DNA from: Sphaerisporangium sp040649355
GTDB taxonomy: Bacteria > Actinomycetota > Actinomycetes > Streptosporangiales > Streptosporangiaceae
DNA length: 64,000 nucleotides
Reading direction: 5' to 3'
NCBI RefSeq assembly: GCF_043197795.1
Contig: NZ_JBICTU010000003.1
Coordinates: forward strand, 62,001-126,000
Positions 58,827 to 64,000 of this stretch are shown here, one piece after another. The notes below the pieces were generated by a model. It was not told where the DNA came from. It saw nothing but the letters and a program-made list of their open reading frames with translations, and searched no databases. The first letter of the stretch is position 1. Each line of letters opens with the position of its first letter. A program made the translations under genes and the position numbers.

Positions 58827-59118
58827 GGGTGTTTCCCTCCTGGACTGCCCCCGACTACGAGGCTCAAGACTGGTACAGCTTCGCGAACCGGTTGGGAGCA
58901 ACATATAGAGATAGACATATGTCAGCAAGAGTCCGTCGTGCATGATGCAAAAAAGTGACAGTGCGTCGATCGGTACGCCGTTGTGACCTCGACGTCACCG
59001 GAGCGGGGGTGACGTGGCACATCTCCGAGGGGGAAGGAGGAGACGCCGCCCACCTGGGCGATGGCTTGACGGTGGGCGGTGAAGTCCTCGGACCCGCTCA
59101 TGTGGTTCTCGACGTGGG
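58827..59118 (-). promoter_or_regulatory. Promoter region of the sugar importer operon
   Basis: 290 bases, locally AT-rich at 58890-58960. It contains AACCGGTT (58886-58893), GACATATGTC (58914-58923) and TGCATGATGCA (58939-58949), each a palindrome. Any could be an operator of the neighbouring LacI, but none matches the GCAAACGGTTTGC form exactly. Confidence 0.45.
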
Positions 59119-60162
59119 CTAGTCGCGCGCCTTGACGGGCCCGGTCGAGCCGCGGACGACCAACTCGGGCTCGAACAGCAGCTCCTCGGCGGTGACCGAG
59201 CCGCCGTCGATCTGGTTCACCAGCAACGTGACGGCGGTCCTGCCGATCGCTTCTATGGGCTGGCGGACGGTGGTCAGCGGAGGGTTCGTACAGTTCATGA
59301 ACGCGGAGTCGTCGAACCCGACGACCGAGATGTCCTCTGGCACCGACATGCCGAGCCGGCGCACCGCCCGCAGGACGCCGAGCGCCAGCACGTCGCTGGC
59401 GCAGATGATGCCGGTGATCCCGTTCTTGACCAGCCGGGTCGCCACGGCCTGGCCTCCCTCCAGGGAGAACAGGCTGCGCTCGACCGAATCGGGGCCCGAC
59501 TCCAGCCCCGCCCTGCGCGCCTCGGCCTCGAAGGCCTCCAGTTTCCGCTGCGAGGGGACGTGGTCGTCCGGGCCGAGCACCATGCCGATGCGCGTGTGCC
59601 CGAGCGAGGTCAGGTGGCCGAAGGCCTGCTCCACCGCCACCACGTCGTCGGTGGCCAGGCACGGGAAGCTCAGCTCGCTGATCGCGGCGTTGACCAGCAC
59701 CGCGGGCAGCCGGAGGTCGAGCAGCCGGAAGTAGTGCTCATGGGGGGCGTCGGTCTCCATGTAGTGCCCGCCGGCGAAGACCATGCCGGAGACCTGCTGG
59801 TCCAGCAGCATCTCCACGTAGTCGGACTCCGAGAGGCCGCCCGCGGTGCGCGTGCACAGCACGGGCGTGAACCCCCGCTGCGCGAGCGCGCCGCCGACCA
59901 CCTCGGCGAGCGCGGGGAAGATCGGGTTGCCCAGTTCGGGAAGGACCAGCCCGACCAGGCGGGCACGCTCCCCTCGAAGCTGTGTAGGACGCTCGTAACC
60001 GAGCACGTCGAGCGCCGTCAGCACGGCCGCCCGGGTCGCGTCGGAGACCCCCGGCTTGCCGTTGAGTACACGGCTCACCGTGGCCTCACTGACCCCGACC
60101 TTCTTAGCGACCTCCGCCAGCCGACGTGTCGTCGAGCGCGGGGCCGCAGTATCGCTTGTCAC
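59119..60162 (-). CDS. LacI family transcriptional regulator (paralogue)
   Basis: A 347-residue regulator, paralogous to the one at 51549-52577. The helix-turn-helix RLAEVAKKVGVSEATVSRVL is identical between them and the hinge helix nearly so (NGKPGVSDATRAAVLTAL). The ligand domain has the same motifs (FDDSAFMNCTNPPLTTVRQP) with more substitutions in the middle, so the two may share operators but answer to different sugars. GTG 60162 lies eight bases from an AATATA/TATATT box on the minus strand, and the operator at 60188-60200 is just upstream. Confidence 0.96.
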   Translation of the reverse strand: MTSDTAAPRSTTRRLAEVAKKVGVSEATVSRVLNGKPGVSDATRAAVLTALDVLGYERPTQLRGERARLVGLVLPELGNPIFPALAEVVGGALAQRGFTPVLCTRTAGGLSESDYVEMLLDQQVSGMVFAGGHYMETDAPHEHYFRLLDLRLPAVLVNAAISELSFPCLATDDVVAVEQAFGHLTSLGHTRIGMVLGPDDHVPSQRKLEAFEAEARRAGLESGPDSVERSLFSLEGGQAVATRLVKNGITGIICASDVLALGVLRAVRRLGMSVPEDISVVGFDDSAFMNCTNPPLTTVRQPIEAIGRTAVTLLVNQIDGGSVTAEELLFEPELVVRGSTGPVKARD

Positions 60163-60187
60163 GGTCGCAAATATACGTCAAACAGGT

Positions 60188-60200
60188 GCAAACGGTTTGC
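60188..60200. promoter_or_regulatory. LacI-type operator
   Basis: GCAAACGGTTTGC, a perfect palindrome with a central G, 26-38 bases upstream of the lacI start (60162). Position over the promoter implies autorepression. Confidence 0.7.
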
Positions 60201-60244
60201 GCTGGGGTGGATGAGTTCCTCTGGCAACCCGTGGTGGACCCTCG

Positions 60245-60257
60245 TGAAAGCGTTTCA
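60245..60257. promoter_or_regulatory. Second LacI-type operator, before the glucanase gene
   Basis: TGAAAGCGTTTCA, arms TGAAA/TTTCA around GCG, 180 bases upstream of the glucanase ATG 60436 and between the divergent genes. Confidence 0.55.
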
Positions 60258-60435
60258 TTGCCCTGGGGTACGGAAAATGCCGTGATCCAGTCGTTACCTT
60301 GCGCGTTTCCGTCGAAACATTGCGGTTATCTGTCCGTCATCTTATGGTGTGGGCAGTTCCGCCGGGCAAGCGACGGTCCGCGCGTCCCTGACCGCGAAGC
60401 GTCCGGCTCTTCGCATTCGCAGAAGGGTCCAGTCG

Positions 60436-63225
60436 ATGAAGAAGACCGGCAGGCTACACGCCTGGACGACCGCCACGGTCGTGGCACTGGCAGCGGGAGC
60501 GGTCTCCGTCCCGCTCATGTCGTCGGGTGCGGTGGCCGCCACTGCGGTCGACTCACCATGGGACTTCGCCGGGCGTGGGGCCGGTGTGGCGTTCACCGAA
60601 CTCGAAGCCGAGGACACGGCGCACGCTACCACGAACGGCCAGGTCATCGGCCCGGACCGCGTCTACACGCACCTCCCCTCGGAGGCGTCGGGCCGCAGGG
60701 CCGTCACGCTCGGCGGGGCAGGCCAGTACGTGGAGTTCACCCTGACCAAGCCCGCCAACGCGATGTCGCTGCGCTACAGCGTGCCGGACAACGCCGCGGG
60801 AACCGGTCAGAACACCACCGCCGATCTGCGGGTCAACGGCACGCACCTCAAGGACCTGGCCCTGACCTCCCGGTACGGCTGGTACTACGGCGGCTACCCC
60901 TTCGGCAACAACCCGGGCGCCGGTAACCCGCACCACTTCTACGACGAGACGCGGACCATGTTCGGGTCCACGCTCGCGGCGGGCACGAAGGTGCGCGTGC
61001 AGTCCAACGGCGGCATTCCGATCACCGTCGACCTGGCCGACTTCGAGGCCGTCCCCGGCCCGATCGGCCGCCCGGCGGGCTCGTTGTCGGTGGACGACTT
61101 CGGCGCCGCCCGCAACGGCACCACCGACTCCACCGCGGCGTTCCAGGCGGCGGTGGACGCGGGCAAGGCCCAGGGCAAGGTCGTCTACATCCCCGAGGGC
61201 ACCTACACCCTGTGGGACCACGTGGTGGTCGACGGCGTCACCCTGGCCGGTGCCGGCCCCTGGTACAGCGTGCTCACCGGCCGCCACCCCACCCAGCGCA
61301 ACCGGGCCGCGGGGATCTACGGCAAGTACGTCGGCAACGGCGGCCCGAGCCGCAACGTCACGCTGAAGGACTTCGCCATCATCGGCGAGATCACCGAGCG
61401 CGAGGACAACGACCAGGTCAACGCCCTCGGCGGCGCGATGTCCACCTCCACCGTCGACAACCTGTGGCTCCAGCACACCAAGGTCGGCGCCTGGATGGAC
61501 GGCCCGATGGACAACTTCACCATCAAGAACAGCCGCATCCTCGACCAGACGGCCGACGGCGTGAACTTCCACACCGGCGTGACGAACTCGACGGTGACCA
61601 ACACCTTCGTCCGCAACACCGGTGACGACGGCCTGGCGATGTGGCCGGAGAACGTGGCGAACGTCAACAACTCGTTCACCCGCAACACGGTGGTCCTGCC
61701 GATCCTGGCGAACAACATTGTCACCTACGGCGGCAGGGACATCAAGATCACCGACAACGTGGTCTCCGACACGATCTCCAACGGCGGTGGCATCCACATC
61801 GCCAACCGCTACCCCGGCGTCAACTCCGGCCAGGGCACCGCGGTCGCCGGCACGATCACCGTGGCCCGCAACACCCTGCTGAGAGCCGGCAACTCCGACT
61901 ACAACTGGAACTTCGGCGTCGGCGCGCTGTGGTTCGACGGGCTGAACGAGCCGGTGAACGCGACGATCAACGTCACCGACACCGACATCCTCGACAGCTC
62001 GTACGCCGCCATCCACTTCATCGAGGGCAGCACCAAGACCGTCAACTTCACCAACGTCCGGATCGACGGCACCGGCACGTACATGATCCAGGCGCAGTCG
62101 CCGGCGACCGCGAACTTCACCAACGTCAGCGCCGCCCACATCGGGGCGGGAGTCGCGATCCACAACTGCGTCGGCACGGGGCTCGTCGTCAACCAGGGCA
62201 CCGGGAACAGTGGCTGGAGCCCCAGCTCCACCACCTGCACCGGCCAGTGGCCGGCGCCGAACTACATCTACCCGGGCGGCGGCGGCACCACCACCCCGAG
62301 CCCCACGCCCACCCTGACCCCGACCCCCACGCCGACGACCTGCGCGCCCGGCACGGGTGACGTGGCGCGAGGCAAGACGGTGACGGCCACGAGCCAGAAC
62401 CAGGGCTTCGTGGCGCAGAACGCGGTGGACGGCAACGCCGACACCTACTGGGAGTCGGCGAGCAACGCGTTCCCGCAGTCGATCACGGTGGACCTGTGCG
62501 GAATCGTCTCGGCGCGGAGCGTGGTGCTGAAACTGCCCCCGGCGGCGGCATGGAACACGCGCACGCAGACCATCGCGGTCCAGGGCTCCACGGACGGCAG
62601 GAACTGGACGCCGCTCTCGGCCGCCGCCGGGCGCACGTTCAACCCGGCCTCGGGCAACACCGCGACGATCACGTTCCCGGCGACCGACGTCAGGTACGTG
62701 CGGCTGACCTTCACCGGCAACACCGGCTGGCCGGCCGCGCAGCTCTCCTCGTTCGAGGTGTACGCCACCGGCGGCCCGGACCCGACGCCGACCCCCACCC
62801 CTCCGGCGGGCAACCTGGCACGCGGCAAGGCGACCAGCGAGAGCGGCCACTCCGACGTGTACGGGTCGGGCAACGTGGTCGACGGCAACGCCGGCACCTA
62901 CTGGGAGAGCGTGAACAACGCCTGGCCCCAGACGGTGACCGTCGACCTCGGCGCCGCGACGAGCGTCAGCCGGGTGGTGCTCAAGCTGCCGCCGGCGGCC
63001 TCCTGGGCGACCCGCTCGCAGACGCTGTCGGTGCTCGGGTCCGCCGACGGGTCCTCCTACAGCACGGTGACGGCCTCCGCCGCCTACACCTTCAACCCGG
63101 CCACGGGCAACACGGCCACGATCACCTTCCCCGCGACCAGCCGGCGCTACCTGCGGCTGAGCTTCACCGCGAACACGGGCTGGCCCGCCGGCCAGCTCTC
63201 CGAATTCGAGGTCTACGCCTCCTAG
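60436..63225 (+). CDS. Secreted GH87-like alpha-glucanase (mycodextranase type) with two discoidin domains
   Basis: A 929-residue secreted enzyme. A signal peptide (about 1-35) ends VAATA. A galactose-binding-like domain follows (about 45-205; ELEAEDTAHATTNGQV, GWYYGGYPFGNNPGAGNPHH). The right-handed beta-helix domain (about 215-620) starts LSVDDFGAARNGTTDSTAAF, includes GVNFHTG and RNTGDDGLAMWPE (paired aspartates as in GH87 catalytic sites) and ends before a threonine/proline linker. Two F5/8 type C (discoidin-like) domains follow (about 640-775 and 790-929), each with GNADTYWES-type and FxNTGWPAxQLS motifs. The family cleaves alpha-1,3 or mixed alpha-1,3/1,4-glucans, as in fungal walls. 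AGAAGGG precedes the ATG. Confidence 0.88.
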   Translation: MKKTGRLHAWTTATVVALAAGAVSVPLMSSGAVAATAVDSPWDFAGRGAGVAFTELEAEDTAHATTNGQVIGPDRVYTHLPSEASGRRAVTLGGAGQYVEFTLTKPANAMSLRYSVPDNAAGTGQNTTADLRVNGTHLKDLALTSRYGWYYGGYPFGNNPGAGNPHHFYDETRTMFGSTLAAGTKVRVQSNGGIPITVDLADFEAVPGPIGRPAGSLSVDDFGAARNGTTDSTAAFQAAVDAGKAQGKVVYIPEGTYTLWDHVVVDGVTLAGAGPWYSVLTGRHPTQRNRAAGIYGKYVGNGGPSRNVTLKDFAIIGEITEREDNDQVNALGGAMSTSTVDNLWLQHTKVGAWMDGPMDNFTIKNSRILDQTADGVNFHTGVTNSTVTNTFVRNTGDDGLAMWPENVANVNNSFTRNTVVLPILANNIVTYGGRDIKITDNVVSDTISNGGGIHIANRYPGVNSGQGTAVAGTITVARNTLLRAGNSDYNWNFGVGALWFDGLNEPVNATINVTDTDILDSSYAAIHFIEGSTKTVNFTNVRIDGTGTYMIQAQSPATANFTNVSAAHIGAGVAIHNCVGTGLVVNQGTGNSGWSPSSTTCTGQWPAPNYIYPGGGGTTTPSPTPTLTPTPTPTTCAPGTGDVARGKTVTATSQNQGFVAQNAVDGNADTYWESASNAFPQSITVDLCGIVSARSVVLKLPPAAAWNTRTQTIAVQGSTDGRNWTPLSAAAGRTFNPASGNTATITFPATDVRYVRLTFTGNTGWPAAQLSSFEVYATGGPDPTPTPTPPAGNLARGKATSESGHSDVYGSGNVVDGNAGTYWESVNNAWPQTVTVDLGAATSVSRVVLKLPPAASWATRSQTLSVLGSADGSSYSTVTASAAYTFNPATGNTATITFPATSRRYLRLSFTANTGWPAGQLSEFEVYAS

Positions 63226-63608
63226 CGAGTCCCGTCCCTCCCGGGAGGCCGGTCCTTCCCGGGAAGCCCGCCCCTCCCGGAGAGGGACACGAGGACCGGG
63301 TCCTCGGGGACAGGAGGACGCACCTGTCCCCGAGGCCCCTCAACCCGGGACCTCCAAAGACCCCGGACCAACCTGGACTGGTCCGGAGCCGATGCTCTCG
63401 GAGGAGGGACACCTCCTCCGAGAGCTCGGGCAAACGGTCCGGGACCCTACGAAGACGTCAGTCCAGACGAGCCGCGCCAGGCGGTGATCCACCAGACTGT
63501 TGTCCCCGACTTCGCCGTCGGCCCGGACAACAGTCTTGCGCGTACACCCTGGTTACGGGCGATCTGGCAATCTGTCGCCACACGGTCCCCGGCACCGAGA
63601 GGCCCTCC
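63226..63608. other. Hairpin-rich spacer
   Basis: 380 bases with a row of perfect inverted repeats and no gene. Examples are CCTCGGGGACAGG / CCTGTCCCCGAGG (63302-63335), CCGGACCA / TGGTCCGG (63363-63386) and GCTCTCGGAGGAGG-GACA-CCTCCTCCGAGAGC (63394-63425). Smaller CCCGGG-centred ones lie between 63235 and 63290. One of them is likely the glucanase terminator. The 140 bases before the GNAT gene show no clear promoter. Confidence 0.7.
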
Positions 63609-64000
63609 ATGACCACAGAGAACGGCACGCGCCGCCTGTTCCCCCCAACGCTGCGGCTGAGCGGCCACGGCCTCGTCCTGCGCGAGTGGGCGCAGGACGA
63701 TCTCCCGGTGATGGCGGAGCTGTTCGACGATCCGGCCATCGCCTACTGGACACCGTTGGTGTCGCCGTTCGGCCTCAAGGCCGCCCGCGATTACCTGGAG
63801 AAGGCCCGCCGCTCCCGCGCGACCGGGCAGCGCGTCCACCTGGCGATCACGACGGACGGCGGCCGGGCGAAGGGCGAGGTGCTGCTCAGCCGGAGCTTGG
63901 TGGACGACGGGACCGCGACCCTCGGCTACGCCGTCGGCGCGGCCTACCGGGGGCAGCGGCTGGCGGTCAGGGCCGTACAGGTGATGACCGACTTCGCTCA
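63609..64000 (+). CDS. GNAT family N-acetyltransferase (cut by window edge)
   Basis: About 130 N-terminal residues of a RimJ/RimL-type acetyltransferase. RLSGHGLVLREWAQDDLPVM is the first strand and helix; FDDPAIAYWTPLVSPFGL follows; TLGYAVGAAYRGQRLAVRA is the acetyl-CoA-binding start, where the usual GxGxG is changed to GQRLA. The C-terminus lies outside the window. ATG 63609 has GAGAGG seven to eight bases upstream. Confidence 0.85.
   Translation, partial: MTTENGTRRLFPPTLRLSGHGLVLREWAQDDLPVMAELFDDPAIAYWTPLVSPFGLKAARDYLEKARRSRATGQRVHLAITTDGGRAKGEVLLSRSLVDDGTATLGYAVGAAYRGQRLAVRAVQVMTDFA

Overview
The window is very GC-rich and has the gene content of an actinomycete. The evidence is a mycothiol deacetylase gene (mshB-like), SsuD-type monooxygenases, a dnaG/sigma-70 gene pair, several genes with a TANNNT box only 6-10 bases before the start codon (leaderless style), GTG starts and LacI/MarR/ECF regulators. 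Gene style and synteny suggest a member of the Streptosporangiales; this is an inference, not a proof.

Positions 1-15030 look like accessory DNA, probably one edge of a terpenoid-type biosynthetic cluster. On the minus strand are two cytochrome P450 genes (one cut by the window edge), an EmrB-type exporter and its MarR regulator with a tandem palindromic operator. A TnpB-only IS200/IS605-like element (4348-5850) carries a small Phd-like antitoxin ORF and abuts a glycosyltransferase that has lost its N-terminal half. Next, on the minus strand, is an operon of polyprenyl synthase, dxs, ispG, ispH and a TylF-type O-methyltransferase. It is divergent from a B12-binding radical SAM gene. No terpene cyclase lies inside the window.

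Positions 15180-19027 hold an overlapping operon of an ECF sigma factor, three membrane proteins and an ABC ATPase, closed by a 14-bp hairpin. Positions 19084-26342 form an organosulfur uptake and desulfonation operon: promoter palindrome, 20-codon leader peptide, two hairpins, then lipoprotein binding protein, permease, ATPase, a DszB-like candidate desulfinase, two flavin-dependent monooxygenases and a signal-less binding-protein-like gene. The same promoter motif recurs 27 kb away, upstream of an FAD/NAD(P)-binding protein gene at 46534.

Positions 26441-51205 are mostly household genes: Ser/Thr kinase, PHP phosphoesterase, class IV aminotransferase, 2-hydroxyacid dehydrogenase, a CadD remnant, YnfA, pyruvate phosphate dikinase with DasR-like sites, dGTPase, a degenerate M23 protein, dnaG, sigma-70, a glycosidase-like protein, tRNA-Asn with encoded CCA, bacterial nitric oxide synthase, enoyl-CoA hydratase, cold-shock protein, STAS protein, the FAD protein, galactokinase, a D-cysteine desulfhydrase/ACC deaminase homologue and a patatin.

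Positions 51549-63225 are a carbohydrate locus. Two closely related LacI regulators flank mshB, a GH13 alpha-glucosidase and a sugar ABC importer. A large secreted GH87-like alpha-glucanase with two discoidin-type domains follows. LacI-type palindromes sit before both lacI genes and before the glucanase. The model is secreted alpha-glucan depolymerisation, import of oligosaccharides and cytosolic hydrolysis. The window ends in a hairpin-rich spacer and the start of a GNAT acetyltransferase gene.
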